Of a stretch of DNA of 64,000 nt, positions 8,321-17,288 are shown in pieces. The DNA is from Indioceanicola profundi (GTDB lineage Bacteria; Pseudomonadota; Alphaproteobacteria; Azospirillales; Azospirillaceae). The stretch is taken from the NCBI RefSeq assembly GCF_003568845.1, contig NZ_CP030126.1:1515001-1579000 (forward strand), given 5' to 3'. Positions within the stretch are counted from its first letter, which is position 1. Each line of letters begins with the position of its first letter. Below the pieces are notes generated by a model. It had not been told where the DNA came from. It saw nothing but the letters and a program-made list of their open reading frames with translations, and did not search any database. Made by a program: the position numbers and the translations under genes.

Positions 8321-9043
8321 ATGGAAAATACGCTCTACATCGCGCTCTCCCGCCAGGAGGCGCTGCGCCGCCAGGTGGACGTGATGGCGAACAACGTCGC
8401 CAACATGAACACCACCGGCTTCAAGGCCCAGCGCATGCTGTTCCTGGAGTATCTGGAGCAGCCCGACCGCCAGCAGGACAGCATGTCCTTCGTCCAGGAT
8501 TTCGGCCTGATGCGCAATGTCGCTCCGGGCCCTCTGATGGTGACGGACAATCCGCTGGATGTGGCGTTGCGCGACCGCGGCTACTTCGCGGTGGAGACCT
8601 TCGCAGGGCCCCGTTACACCCGCGGCGGCAGCTTCCAGATGAATGCCGACCGTGAGCTGGTGGACGGCAACGGACTTCCGGTCCTGTCCGACCAGGACGC
8701 CCGCATCATCATCCCCGCCGCCGCCCAGCACGTCACCATCACCGGCAACGGCACGGTGATGACCGAGGAGGGCGAAGTCGCCCGGATGAAGGTCGTCACC
8801 TTCGCGGACGAGCAGCGGATGGAGACACTGGGCGGCGGCCTCTACGCCACCGCGCAGGAGCCGGAAGTGCTGGAGAACCCACAGGTGGCGCAGGGCGCCA
8901 TCGAGGGCTCCAACGTCCAGCCGGTGGTCGAGATGACCCAGATGATGGAAGTCGTCCGCCAGTACCAGAACACCCAGAAGATGATCGATGGCGAGCACGA
9001 GCGCATCCGCACCGCGCTCCAGAAGCTTTCCCGCGTGCAGTAA
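8321..9043 (+). CDS. flgF: Flagellar basal-body rod protein FlgF
   Basis: A 240-residue axial protein of the rod/hook family. The N-terminal SGLxxxxxxxDVxxNNxAN-like motif reads QVDVMANNVANMNTTGFKAQ, and the C-terminal axial helix has VQPVVEMTQMMEVVRQYQ. These flank a FlgE/F/G-type middle domain. FlgF forms part of the proximal rod and is exported by the flagellar type III apparatus. It is first in a four-gene unit behind the sigma-54 promoter at 8236. flgG follows 13 bases later. Confidence 0.95.
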   Translation: MENTLYIALSRQEALRRQVDVMANNVANMNTTGFKAQRMLFLEYLEQPDRQQDSMSFVQDFGLMRNVAPGPLMVTDNPLDVALRDRGYFAVETFAGPRYTRGGSFQMNADRELVDGNGLPVLSDQDARIIIPAAAQHVTITGNGTVMTEEGEVARMKVVTFADEQRMETLGGGLYATAQEPEVLENPQVAQGAIEGSNVQPVVEMTQMMEVVRQYQNTQKMIDGEHERIRTALQKLSRVQ

Positions 9044-9056
9044 GGAGACCCTGAGA

Positions 9057-9842
9057 ATGCGTAGCCTCAGCATCGGCGCGACGGGAATGCTGGCCCAGCA
9101 GCTCAACGTCGAGACCATCTCGAACAACATCGCCAATATGACGACGACGGGGTTCAAGCGTCAGCGGGCGGAGTTCCAGGACCTGCTGTACCAGAACATG
9201 CGCCGCGTCGGCTCCACCTCCTCCGACGCCGGCACGGTCGTTCCGGCCGGCGTGCAGGTCGGCGCCGGCGTCAAGGCGGCGGCGGTCTACCGCATCAACG
9301 AGCAGGGCAACATCACCCCGACCGGCAACGTGCTGGACGTCGCCATCAACGGCCAGGGCTTCTTCCAGGTGGAGCTGCCGAACGGCGAGACCGCCTATAC
9401 CCGCGCCGGCTCCTTCCAGCTCAACGCCGAGGGCACGATCGTCACCGCCGACGGCTACAATGTGCAGCCCGGCATCGTGATCCCGCAGAACGCCGTGGAT
9501 ATCACCATCAACCCCAACGGCGAGGTGCTGGTGAAGCTGGACGGACAGGTGGAGCCGCAGAATGTCGGCCAGCTCCAGCTCGCCGTGTTCCCGAACCCTG
9601 TCGGTCTCGAGGCCGTCGGCGACAACCTGCTGCTGGAAACCCCGGCCTCCGGTCAGGCGCTGGCCGGCAATCCGGGCGAGCCGGGCGTCGGGCGGTTGAT
9701 GCAGCAGGCGCTGGAAACCTCCAACGTGAACATCGTCTCGGAGATCACCAGCCTGATCAGCGCCCAGCGCGCCTACGAGATGAACTCCCGCGTCATCAGC
9801 ACATCCGACCAGATGATGCAGTCCGTGACGAACCTGCGCTGA
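9057..9842 (+). CDS. flgG: Flagellar basal-body distal rod protein FlgG
   Basis: A 261-residue protein beginning MRSLSIGATGMLAQQLNVET with the axial motif ISNNIANMTTTGFKRQ, and ending with SEITSLISAQRAYEMNSRVI, both classical for FlgG. It builds the distal rod. ATG 9057 follows TAAGGAGACCCTGAGA, so it is chosen over in-frame starts inside flgF. It lies between flgF and flgA in one transcription unit. Confidence 0.96.
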   Translation: MRSLSIGATGMLAQQLNVETISNNIANMTTTGFKRQRAEFQDLLYQNMRRVGSTSSDAGTVVPAGVQVGAGVKAAAVYRINEQGNITPTGNVLDVAINGQGFFQVELPNGETAYTRAGSFQLNAEGTIVTADGYNVQPGIVIPQNAVDITINPNGEVLVKLDGQVEPQNVGQLQLAVFPNPVGLEAVGDNLLLETPASGQALAGNPGEPGVGRLMQQALETSNVNIVSEITSLISAQRAYEMNSRVISTSDQMMQSVTNLR

Positions 9843-9861
9843 CGCCGGGAGGAACAGGATC

Positions 9862-10815
9862 ATGAAGCGCTTCGCCACACTCCTCCTCGCCGGCACGCTC
9901 CTGGCCGGCATGGCTGCCCAGGCCGATGCCGCCACCCTTCGGGCCGCGGCGCGGGTCGATGGCGCGCAGATCCGCCTCGGCGATCTCTTCGACGGGCTGG
10001 ACAGCGACACGGCCGAGCGTGCGGTCGCCGCAGCGCCGGAGCCGGGCCGCCGCATCAACCTGGAGCCCGCGGCACTGGGCCGGATCGCGACGGCCAACGG
10101 CCTGGACTGGCAGCCTACCACGGGCGCCGACCGCATCATGGTGGAGCGCGCCTCCATCTCTCTCGGGCCGGAACGTATCCAGGAGGCCCTGATCGAGGCG
10201 CTGGCCGACAAGGGTGTCCAGTCCAAGCTGGACCTGTCGCTGGACAACCGCACCCTGACCCTGCACCTGCCGGCCGGCATGGATGAAACGCTGGTGGTGG
10301 AAAATCTTGCCTATGATGCCGGGCGGGGCCGCGTCACGGCCGATCTGTTGGTCCCGGCCACCGGCCTGCGCCAGAATATCGGCGCCCGCGCCGTGGAGGT
10401 GGTCGAGGTTCCGGTGCTGACCCGCCGCCTGATGCCGGGCGAGATCATCACCGAAGCCGATCTTGACTGGACCATCGTTCCCCGCGACCGCACCGGCTCC
10501 GACACCGTGCTGGCTGCCGAGGAGCTGATCGGCCAGACCGTGCGGCGCGCGACGACCGCTCATCGGCCCATGCGGGTCCGCGATGTGCGCGCGCCGGTCG
10601 TGGTGCCGCGCGGCGCGGTCGTCACCATCCTGCTTCAGAGCCCGACCATGACGCTGACGGCCCAGGGCCGCGCGCTGGCCGATGGCGCGGTGGGAGAGGT
10701 CATCCGCGTCGCCAACACGACCAGCAGCCGCGTCATCGACGCCAAGGTGGCCTCCGACGGTCTGGTGACCGTGGTTCCCGCCGGCGCCGTCCAACTCACC
10801 ACCGCCTCGAACTGA
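9862..10815 (+). CDS. flgA: P-ring assembly chaperone FlgA
   Basis: A 317-residue protein with a signal peptide (MKRFATLLLAGTLLAGMAAQ) and the C-terminal SAF/FlgA domain. The SAF part shows VPVLTRRLMPGEIITEADLD, VRRATTAHRPMRVRDVRAP and the final VVPAGAVQL-type strand. FlgA is a periplasmic chaperone that helps FlgI assemble into the P ring. It is longer than the E. coli protein (about 220 residues) because of an extra N-terminal region, as in other alphaproteobacteria. GGGAGGAACAGG precedes the ATG. Confidence 0.92.
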   Translation: MKRFATLLLAGTLLAGMAAQADAATLRAAARVDGAQIRLGDLFDGLDSDTAERAVAAAPEPGRRINLEPAALGRIATANGLDWQPTTGADRIMVERASISLGPERIQEALIEALADKGVQSKLDLSLDNRTLTLHLPAGMDETLVVENLAYDAGRGRVTADLLVPATGLRQNIGARAVEVVEVPVLTRRLMPGEIITEADLDWTIVPRDRTGSDTVLAAEELIGQTVRRATTAHRPMRVRDVRAPVVVPRGAVVTILLQSPTMTLTAQGRALADGAVGEVIRVANTTSSRVIDAKVASDGLVTVVPAGAVQLTTASN

Positions 10816-10826
10816 GGGAGAGTGCC

Positions 10827-11606
10827 ATGACCATCACGAAGACCGCCCCTGCCCGCCTGATCCGCCGGGCCCCGGTCCTGGCTCTCGCCCTGAGCAGCCT
10901 GATGCTGAACGCCTGCATGGCCACCCGGCTCGCCGAGGTCGGACAGGTACCGGAACTAACGCACATCCAGCATCCGCAGGCCGTGCCCGGCTATCAGCCG
11001 GTCAGCATGCCCATGCCGCCGGCCCCGCCGCCGGTGCAGCAGGCCAATTCGCTCTGGCGGTCCGGCACCCGCGCCTTCTTCAAGGACCAGCGCGCCAGCA
11101 ATGTCGGCGACATCCTGACCATCAATATCCAGATCAACGACCGGGCACAGCTTCAGAACCGCTCCTCCCGGAACCGGGAGAGCAGCGACGGCCTGTCCGT
11201 GCCCGGCCTGTTCGGCCTTCAGCGGAATATCGCCCGCGTCCTTCCGACGCCCAGCGATGACACGCTGGAAGGTCTGGTGGACATCTCCTCCGCCATGGAC
11301 AACGCCGGCGGCGGCCAGATCCAGCGCACCGAGCAGATCGATCTTCAGGTGGCGGCGCTGATCCTCCAGGTCCTGCCCAACGGCAATCTGGTGGTCCAGG
11401 GTCGTCAGGAGGTGCGCGTGAATTACGAGGTCCGCGAGCTGACCATCACGGGCATCATCCGGCCGGAGGACATCACTTCCCAGAACACGATCAGCTACGA
11501 GAAGATCGCCGAAGCGCGCATCTCCTACGGCGGACGCGGTCACATCAGCGACGTGCAGCAGCCGCGCTGGGGCAGTCAGGTGCTGGACATCATCACGCCC
11601 TTCTGA
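10827..11606 (+). CDS. flgH: Flagellar L-ring lipoprotein FlgH
   Basis: A 259-residue lipoprotein with a lipobox LNAC at about residue 30 and the FlgH core: NSLWRSGTRAFFKDQRASNV, VGDILTINIQINDRAQL, VQGRQEVRVNYEVREL and the conserved end QPRWGSQVLDIITPF. It forms the L ring in the outer membrane. Last gene of the flgF-G-A-H unit; GAGGGAGAGTGCC before the ATG. A terminator lies at 11773. Confidence 0.96.
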   Translation: MTITKTAPARLIRRAPVLALALSSLMLNACMATRLAEVGQVPELTHIQHPQAVPGYQPVSMPMPPAPPPVQQANSLWRSGTRAFFKDQRASNVGDILTINIQINDRAQLQNRSSRNRESSDGLSVPGLFGLQRNIARVLPTPSDDTLEGLVDISSAMDNAGGGQIQRTEQIDLQVAALILQVLPNGNLVVQGRQEVRVNYEVRELTITGIIRPEDITSQNTISYEKIAEARISYGGRGHISDVQQPRWGSQVLDIITPF

Positions 11607-11772
11607 CCCGCCGATCCCATCCTCACCGGGCGCACCGCCGTCGGAAGCGGCGCGGCCTCTCTCAAGAACCGCCGAACGCGAAAGGACCAGGAACCGAATA
11701 CTCCGCCTGTCGGGGCGGGGTCCGCAGTGCCAGAGACCGATTGTCTTTTTCTTCAAGCCTCGAAAACTGAAA

Positions 11773-11800
11773 GGGCCGGCAATTCGCCGGCCCTTCTTTC
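11773..11800. terminator. Terminator between flgH and dksA
   Basis: A perfect 8-bp stem GGGCCGGC/GCCGGCCC with loop AATTC, preceded by AA and followed by TTCTTTCTTT. It lies between two convergent genes and can serve flgH (plus strand); on the minus strand the A/T flank is weaker. Confidence 0.75.
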
Positions 11801-11842
11801 TTTGGCCCGTTCGGGCTTCATCCCTGCCGGAACGCCGGGCGA

Positions 11843-12268
11843 TCAGTCGTCCCGGTGCGTGCGCTCCATGCGCTCATGCCGCTCCTGGGCTTCCAGGCTC
11901 AGCGTCGCGATGGGGCGGGCTTCGAGGCGGCGGACGCCAATGGGCTCCCCCGTCTCATCGCAATAGCCGTACTCTCCCTGCTCGAGCCGGTCGAGCGCGG
12001 CATCGATCTTGGAGATCAGCTTGCGTTCCCGATCGCGGGTGCGCAGTTCCAGCGCCCGGTCGGTTTCCGCCGAGGCACGGTCGGCGATATCCGGCTCCTG
12101 GATTCCACCATCCTGCAGGCTCTGCAGGGTTTCATTGGATTCCCTGAGCAGTTCCGCCCGCCACTTCAGCAGCTTCTGGCGGAAATATTCCCGCATGATC
12201 GGGTTCATGAACGGCTCGTCCTCGGACGGCCGGTAATCGGGAGGCAACAGCGGCGCAGAAGACGACAT
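11843..12268 (-). CDS. dksA: RNA polymerase-binding regulator DksA, cysteine-poor type
   Basis: The coiled-coil region (YFRQKLLKWRAELLRESNET ... ADRASAETDRALELRTRDRE) carries the acidic AD.A..E tip that enters the RNA polymerase secondary channel, followed by the globular YGYCDETGEPIGVRRLEARP. Classical DksA has a four-cysteine zinc finger; here only one Cys remains and the later CxxC is replaced by SLEAQERHE. This is the usual zinc-free alphaproteobacterial form. With ppGpp it adjusts rRNA and amino-acid promoters. ATG 12268 is chosen because the upstream extension is low-complexity and non-conserved. Confidence 0.92.
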   Translation of the reverse strand: MSSSAPLLPPDYRPSEDEPFMNPIMREYFRQKLLKWRAELLRESNETLQSLQDGGIQEPDIADRASAETDRALELRTRDRERKLISKIDAALDRLEQGEYGYCDETGEPIGVRRLEARPIATLSLEAQERHERMERTHRDD

Positions 12269-12400
12269 TTCAGGTCCGATCCTGGGGGTCGAGACGCGCG
12301 GGAGTATAGGGATCGCCCCTTTCGCCCGCAACAATCTCAACGATCCAAGGCAAATCTGTTAAGCTATTGATTTTCAAGGATTCCTGAATTTGCGGAGCAA

Positions 12401-12811
12401 CTAGCGGGTCAGTTTCGCTATTTCGACCTGCGCGCGGAGGTCGATCTCATCCAGGATCTCCTGGAGTCGCGGATCCTCCACCTGCTCCCGCCGGGCCTGG
12501 ATGATGCGCACCAGTTCCACCAGCCGCTCCTGCGGAATCGTCCCGCTCAGCAGGCCCAGGCGGATCTCGTCCAGCCGGTCCAGAATGTCTTCCGCCCGGG
12601 CACGGGCCTTCTTCCGGCCCTGTAGCGCATCGTCCACCTCCTGCAAGGCAAAGAGGGGGGTGACGCCGAACATGGACTGCGCCCCGCCGGCACGCGACGC
12701 GCCGCCGTCCTCCTCAGCCTCGATATGGCTGCGGAAGTCCCCACCGGAGCCGCTTTTCTGGGCCTTGCGGACCTGGCCGGGGCGGAGTGAACCGGGACCC
12801 TCGATCTTCAT
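12401..12811 (-). CDS. fliX: Flagellar assembly regulator FliX
   Basis: A 136-residue protein with the FliX signature: MKIEGPG at the start, SMFGVTPLFALQEVDD in the middle and a helical C-terminal half (DILDRLDEIRLGLLSGTIPQ). In Caulobacter FliX is a trans-acting factor that links basal-body assembly to FlbD and sigma-54 transcription. The gene is divergent from flgI, the arrangement seen in Caulobacter and relatives. The sigma-54 promoters in this window fit a FliX/FlbD circuit, though flbD is not here. Confidence 0.92.
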   Translation of the reverse strand: MKIEGPGSLRPGQVRKAQKSGSGGDFRSHIEAEEDGGASRAGGAQSMFGVTPLFALQEVDDALQGRKKARARAEDILDRLDEIRLGLLSGTIPQERLVELVRIIQARREQVEDPRLQEILDEIDLRAQVEIAKLTR

Positions 12812-13014
12812 GGCCGTCGCGATGGTTGCGGAAGTGTATGGCGAATCCGGATCAGGCCCTGCCAGCCGCGGCGGAAGCGCCCCGATCCTCCATTAGTGTT
12901 ATCACCCGCGCCGCCGCGGCGCATAGGGCAATTTTTTCCGCCGGCCGGGTGCAGGGCTTGCCGCCAAGCCTTACAGGACCGCTGCATTCGCTCGATTCCC
13001 GCACGATCCCCCGG

Positions 13015-13032
13015 TTGGCACGCTGCTCGCAT
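13015..13032 (+). promoter_or_regulatory. Sigma-54 (-24/-12) promoter for flgI operon
   Basis: TTGGCACGCTGCTCGCAT has GG at 13017-13018 and GC at 13029-13030 with ten bases between. It is 33 bases upstream of the flgI ATG and lies in the fliX-flgI divergent spacer. The -24 part TTGGCACG is identical to that of the flgF promoter. Confidence 0.8.
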
Positions 13033-13064
13033 AGGGAAGGCGAACGGTCCCAGGGAATCGAGCC

Positions 13065-14222
13065 ATGTTGCGCCAGTCGATCCGATCCGCCCTTTCCAGC
13101 CTGCCCCGCCTGCTGCGGTCCGCCGCGGTTGCCGGAGGCTTGGCACTGGCACTGTTGCAGCCCGGAGTCGCCGATGCCCAGTCCCGCATCAAGGACATCG
13201 CCGATGTGGAGGGGGTGCGCGACAACATGCTGGTGGGCTATGGCCTGGTGGTGGGCCTGAACGGGACCGGCGACACCATTAACAACTCCCCCTTCACCGA
13301 GCAGAGCCTGATCGGCATGCTGGAACGGCTGGGCGTGAACATCCGTGGCGAGACGCTACGGACCCGCAATGTCGCCGCCGTGATGGTAACGGCTACCCTC
13401 CCCCCCTTCACCACCCAGGGCACCCGCATCGACATCTCCGTCGCGACGCTTGGCGACGCCAAGAACCTGCAAGGCGGCACGCTGCTGGTGACGCCGCTGC
13501 TGGGCGCAGATGGCGAGGTCTATGCGGTTGGCCAGGGCGCGGTGGCCGTCTCCGGCTTCGCCGCCCAGGGTCAGGCCGCCAGCATCACCCGCGGCGTTCC
13601 CACCTCCGGCCGCATCGCCGGCGGCGCCATCGTGGAGCGGGAGATCCCCTTCGCCCTGACCGACCTGCCCTATGTCCGGCTGGCGTTGCGGAACCCTGAT
13701 TTCACGACGGCGAAGCGCGTGTCCGAGGCGATCAACGGGGTGTTCGGCACCAGGACGGCCCAGGCCACAGACCCTGCCTCCATCCTGATCGACGTGCCCG
13801 CCCCCCGGCGAGGCGATGTGGTGGGCTTCATCCGGGACATCGAGCAACTGCGCGTCACCCCGGACCAGCCCGCCCGCGTCGTCATCGACGAGGCGTCCGG
13901 CGTGATCGTGATGGGTGAGAACGTCCGGATCAGCACCGTCGCCATCGCCCAGGGCAACCTGACCATCCGTGTCGTGGAGACGCCGCAGGTCAGCCAGCCG
14001 GGCCCCTTCAACGAGGGCGGGCAGACGGTGGTGGTCCCGCGCACCGATATCCAGGTGGATGACGGCAAGGACAACAAGTTGACCATCATCCCCGCCGGCG
14101 TCTCCCTTCAGGAGCTGGTGCAGAACCTGAACGCGCTGGGCGTCGGCCCCCGCGACATGATCTCCATCCTCCAATCCATCAAGGCGGCCGGCGCGCTCCA
14201 GGCCGAGATCGAGGTGATGTGA
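13065..14222 (+). CDS. flgI: Flagellar P-ring protein FlgI
   Basis: A 385-residue protein with a long signal region and a classic FlgI body: SRIKDIADVEGVRDNMLVGY, GLVVGLNGTGDT, ERLGVNIRGETLRTRNVAAV and the C-terminal NLNALGVGPRDMISILQSIK. It forms the P ring in the peptidoglycan layer. First gene of flgI-rod binding protein-flgN; its TGA stop shares one base with the next ATG. Confidence 0.96.
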   Translation: MLRQSIRSALSSLPRLLRSAAVAGGLALALLQPGVADAQSRIKDIADVEGVRDNMLVGYGLVVGLNGTGDTINNSPFTEQSLIGMLERLGVNIRGETLRTRNVAAVMVTATLPPFTTQGTRIDISVATLGDAKNLQGGTLLVTPLLGADGEVYAVGQGAVAVSGFAAQGQAASITRGVPTSGRIAGGAIVEREIPFALTDLPYVRLALRNPDFTTAKRVSEAINGVFGTRTAQATDPASILIDVPAPRRGDVVGFIRDIEQLRVTPDQPARVVIDEASGVIVMGENVRISTVAIAQGNLTIRVVETPQVSQPGPFNEGGQTVVVPRTDIQVDDGKDNKLTIIPAGVSLQELVQNLNALGVGPRDMISILQSIKAAGALQAEIEVM

Positions 14223-14566
14223 TGACGGACATGGCCCTGCCCCCGCCCGGCTTCGACCGCGTCGCCATTCAGCAGAGCCGGCCGGCCGCCGCCCTGCGGC
14301 TGAGCCGCAATGCGAGCGAAGCCGAGATCGACAAGGCTGCCAAGGAGTTCGAGGCGGTGTTCGTGACCCAGATGCTGAGCAGCATGTGGGAAGGCGTCGG
14401 CGCGGATGAGAATTTCGGCGGCGGCCATGCTGAGGAAACCTATCGCGGCCTGCTGATGGAGCAGTACGGCAAGGAGGTTTCCAAAGCCGGCGGCTTCGGG
14501 CTGGCCGATCATGTGAAGCGGTCCCTGCTGGAAGCCCAGGAAATGGCTGCCCAGGGAGGCCGCTGA
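14222..14566 (+). CDS. Rod-binding protein (FlgJ N-terminal domain only)
   Basis: A 114-residue protein equal to the rod-binding half of FlgJ: KAAKEFEAVFVTQMLSSMWE, GGGHAEETYRGLLMEQYGKE and SKAGGFGLADHVKRSLLEAQ. The muramidase half found in enterobacterial FlgJ is absent, as is usual in alphaproteobacteria, where a separate lytic enzyme is used. It caps the growing rod in the periplasm. The ATG overlaps the flgI stop (TGATG), so translation is coupled; the next gene starts at its stop codon. Confidence 0.9.
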   Translation: MTDMALPPPGFDRVAIQQSRPAAALRLSRNASEAEIDKAAKEFEAVFVTQMLSSMWEGVGADENFGGGHAEETYRGLLMEQYGKEVSKAGGFGLADHVKRSLLEAQEMAAQGGR

Positions 14567-14997
14567 TGAGCGCCGGGATGGTCCGGATCGAGACCCTGAC
14601 CGACAGCATGGACCAGCTCACCCTGCTGTTCACGCAGGAGAAGGCCTTGATCGCCGCGCGCGACCGCGACGGCCTACGTGAGCTTGGGGAAATGAAGCAG
14701 CGCCTAGCCCGCGCCCATGAGGAGGCCCTGCGGGCCATCGCCCGCGATCCGGTAGGGCTGAGGGAGCTGGAAGCCGAGGAGCGCCAGCGGCTCCAGGACG
14801 CAATCGTGGCCTTCCAGGCTGCGAGCCTGGCGAACGCGATGGCCGTACAGGTCGCCTTGCGCGCTACGGACGCCCTGGCCGCCACGATTGTCCATGCGGT
14901 CAATCGTGCGCAGGAGCTTGAAGGGCCGCCGGGCGGAGCCGGCGGTTATGGCCGCGGCAGCCGTGCCCCCGCCTCATCCTTCAATCAGGTTCTCTGA
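14566..14997 (+). CDS. flgN: FlgN-like flagellar export chaperone
   Basis: A 143-residue helical protein starting at the stop of the rod-binding protein gene. It has the FlgN-type pattern: a long helical hairpin with LTDSMDQLTLLFTQEKALIA near the start and a flexible C-terminal tail rich in Gly, Ser and Ala. FlgN chaperones the hook-filament junction proteins FlgK and FlgL. Sequence similarity in this family is low, so the call rests on length, helicity and position in the flagellar unit. Confidence 0.7.
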   Translation: MSAGMVRIETLTDSMDQLTLLFTQEKALIAARDRDGLRELGEMKQRLARAHEEALRAIARDPVGLRELEAEERQRLQDAIVAFQAASLANAMAVQVALRATDALAATIVHAVNRAQELEGPPGGAGGYGRGSRAPASSFNQVL

Positions 14998-15136
14998 GAC
15001 AGGCCAGTCCGGCAGCTAAGGACCGGCCAGGAGCGGCACTCGGCAGAAGCTGCCCATCCCGGCATGCCCTGCCCGGTGGGAACGGCAGGAGTCCGCCGGG
15101 CATCCCTGGTCGCGACCGATACAGCCGGGTTTGAAT

Positions 15137-15154
15137 CTGGCCCGCTGCTTGCAT
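15137..15154 (+). promoter_or_regulatory. Sigma-54 (-24/-12) promoter for fliK-flgD
   Basis: CTGGCCCGCTGCTTGCAT has GG at 15139-15140 and GC at 15151-15152, ten bases apart, and a consensus TTGCA -12 box. It is 34 bases upstream of fliK and separates fliK-flgD from the preceding flgI unit. Confidence 0.78.
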
Positions 15155-15187
15155 TGTAAAGCGGAACCACCAATCGGGACGTCAGCC

Positions 15188-17266
15188 ATGGACATCCTTT
15201 CCGCCCAGATCCTGCCGCAGAAAGCCGGCGTTCCCGCGGTTCCCGCCGGGGCGGTCGCGCCAACGGCGACCCAAACCACGGACGGCGCTTTCAACGCGCT
15301 CCTGGCCGGGCTCATCAAGGCGGACTCGGGAGAGGCTGTCGCGGCACCGCCCGGAACGGCGCAGTCCCCCTTGGCCGCGGCAGCGCCAAGCATCGCGCCG
15401 TCCATCCAGCCAACGTCCGCCCCTTCCGCCCAAGCAGCGGGGCAGGCCCGCCGGGGCGCCCCTGTATTGCAGGGCGGGGTGCCGGTGTTCATGGCGGGCG
15501 CCGCGATCCGGCATAACGCACAGGAACAGACCCCAATGCCCTTGCCGCCGGGGACTGCTTCCAATCCATTGGATATCGTGCCAGCAGTGGACGGACGCGC
15601 TCCCGCCCCTCCCGCCGCGGCGACGCTTCGCGCCGACGGGGCTGCGGACCGATCCGACTCCTTGGTTCCGGTGGCCGACGATGAAGCAGCCGTCCCGGTA
15701 TCCTCCGACACCTTGGTCGTGCAGCCCGCAGACACAGCCTGGACTCCGGAAGCGCTTCCGTTGCCGACAGCTCCCAAACCGGCAACTTCCGCGCCGGCGG
15801 ATATCTCTATCCCGGCAATATCCGGAAGCGAGCCGGGCCCATCGCCCGAGACCGCCGGCACCGGATCGGCCCAGGTCCTGGACAATCCGGTTCCGACGCA
15901 GCCTACCCAGCCAGCGCCGGTTGCAGCCACAGCTGCTCCTGTTCAGCCCCCCGTCACCGCCGTCGCGGCAGCGCCCGCCAGGACCGTCGCCACACCCACG
16001 CCTTCGGGGCCGATCGCAAGGCCAGCGCGGGCGGCTGGTGCGGAGGGTGTGGCGGAGCAGGCTGTGCCCAAGGTGTCGGCGGATGCCGGCCGGGCAGCAG
16101 ATTCCTCCTCCACGGCCGAAGCTGAAGCCGATGGAATGACGCTGGTTGCCCAGGTGCCCGTGGATGCTCCCGTCGAGGCTTCGGGCGCTGCCCCTGCACC
16201 GGAGCCGCCTATGCCCGCGCCGTCAGCACCGGCGGCGAGCACTGTGTCGGAGGACATTGCGGCGGAGAACATTGCGGCGGGTGGGGCTGATGGAGATGCA
16301 CCCTCCCGCGATGGCGCGTCCGCCCCACTGGCCTCCACGTCTCTGCCGAAAGCCCCGGCGGATGCCGTGAGGGTGGCGGATGTGCCGGACGCGGCCGCGG
16401 CAAGCGGGTCCGGTCCGGCCGAGCCATCGGGGTTGGCGCCGGCCCAACTGATGGAGCAGATAGGTCAGGCAGAACAGGCTGATGCCGGACGTGACTGGCG
16501 CGCCCGTGTGCAGGAGGATCGGCCCGCCGGACGGAATGCTCCGGAACGGCCGGAACCGGCAGTGGCTGCAGCAGCTTCCGCCCCGCAACGCGCAGCCGCG
16601 GCAGCTTTTGCCGAGCCATCGGCAAATCCCTCCCCCGGTACCGGCCAGGACCTTGCGGCTGCCATCGAGCCGTCGAAGCAGACAGGCGAACAGGGCGGTT
16701 CCGGATACGGGCAGCAGGATGGCGCACAGGCGGAAGCTGATATCCAGCTTCATGCCCCGGCCGCTCCCGAACTTCAGAAGACGGGCAGCTCCGATTTCGC
16801 ACAGCTCGTCGCGAATGCCCGGCCTGTCCGCCCCGGTCATCCTGCCGCCGCCCCGCAACAGATCGCGCTGCATATCCAGAAGGCGGCTGCGGAGGGGCAT
16901 GATCGCCTGACCGTGCAACTCCGGCCGGCGGATCTGGGACGTATCGACGTGCAACTTGATTTCGGCAAGGACGGAACGCTGCGGGCCATGGTGACCGCCG
17001 ATAACGCGGGCACTCTGGACATGCTGCAACGTGACGCCCGCGGGTTGGAACGGGCCTTGCAGGATGCCGGTCTGAAAACCGATGCCAACGGGCTCAGCTT
17101 TTCCCTGCGCGACCAGGGAGGACAGGCCCAGCGGGAACATATGCAGGAACGCGGCCGCAATGCCGGACTGCGGATCGCGAATGATGGAGCGGTCGACGCA
17201 CCCGCCACCCCGGCCGGTGCGCCGGCCCTGACGATCGGCCCCGGCCGCGTCGATGTGCGTGTCTGA
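15188..17266 (+). CDS. fliK: Flagellar hook-length control protein FliK
   Basis: A 692-residue protein. About 540 residues of Ala/Pro-rich, low-complexity sequence precede a compact C-terminal domain at about 555-650 with the Flg_hook signature HDRLTVQLRPADLGRIDVQL and DMLQRDARGLERALQDAGL. FliK measures hook length and switches export specificity. The long disordered region is the molecular ruler and varies freely between species. ATG 15188 is preferred to an upstream in-frame GTG/ATG because it sits just past the sigma-54 promoter. flgD follows 22 bases later. Confidence 0.93.
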   Translation: MDILSAQILPQKAGVPAVPAGAVAPTATQTTDGAFNALLAGLIKADSGEAVAAPPGTAQSPLAAAAPSIAPSIQPTSAPSAQAAGQARRGAPVLQGGVPVFMAGAAIRHNAQEQTPMPLPPGTASNPLDIVPAVDGRAPAPPAAATLRADGAADRSDSLVPVADDEAAVPVSSDTLVVQPADTAWTPEALPLPTAPKPATSAPADISIPAISGSEPGPSPETAGTGSAQVLDNPVPTQPTQPAPVAATAAPVQPPVTAVAAAPARTVATPTPSGPIARPARAAGAEGVAEQAVPKVSADAGRAADSSSTAEAEADGMTLVAQVPVDAPVEASGAAPAPEPPMPAPSAPAASTVSEDIAAENIAAGGADGDAPSRDGASAPLASTSLPKAPADAVRVADVPDAAAASGSGPAEPSGLAPAQLMEQIGQAEQADAGRDWRARVQEDRPAGRNAPERPEPAVAAAASAPQRAAAAAFAEPSANPSPGTGQDLAAAIEPSKQTGEQGGSGYGQQDGAQAEADIQLHAPAAPELQKTGSSDFAQLVANARPVRPGHPAAAPQQIALHIQKAAAEGHDRLTVQLRPADLGRIDVQLDFGKDGTLRAMVTADNAGTLDMLQRDARGLERALQDAGLKTDANGLSFSLRDQGGQAQREHMQERGRNAGLRIANDGAVDAPATPAGAPALTIGPGRVDVRV

Positions 17267-17288
17267 CCGCTTCAGAGAGAGATGAAGG

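Noticed and set aside
15005-15030. Hairpin between flgN and fliK as a terminator
   Set aside because: GGCCAGTCC/GGACCGGCC has a mismatch and no T run.
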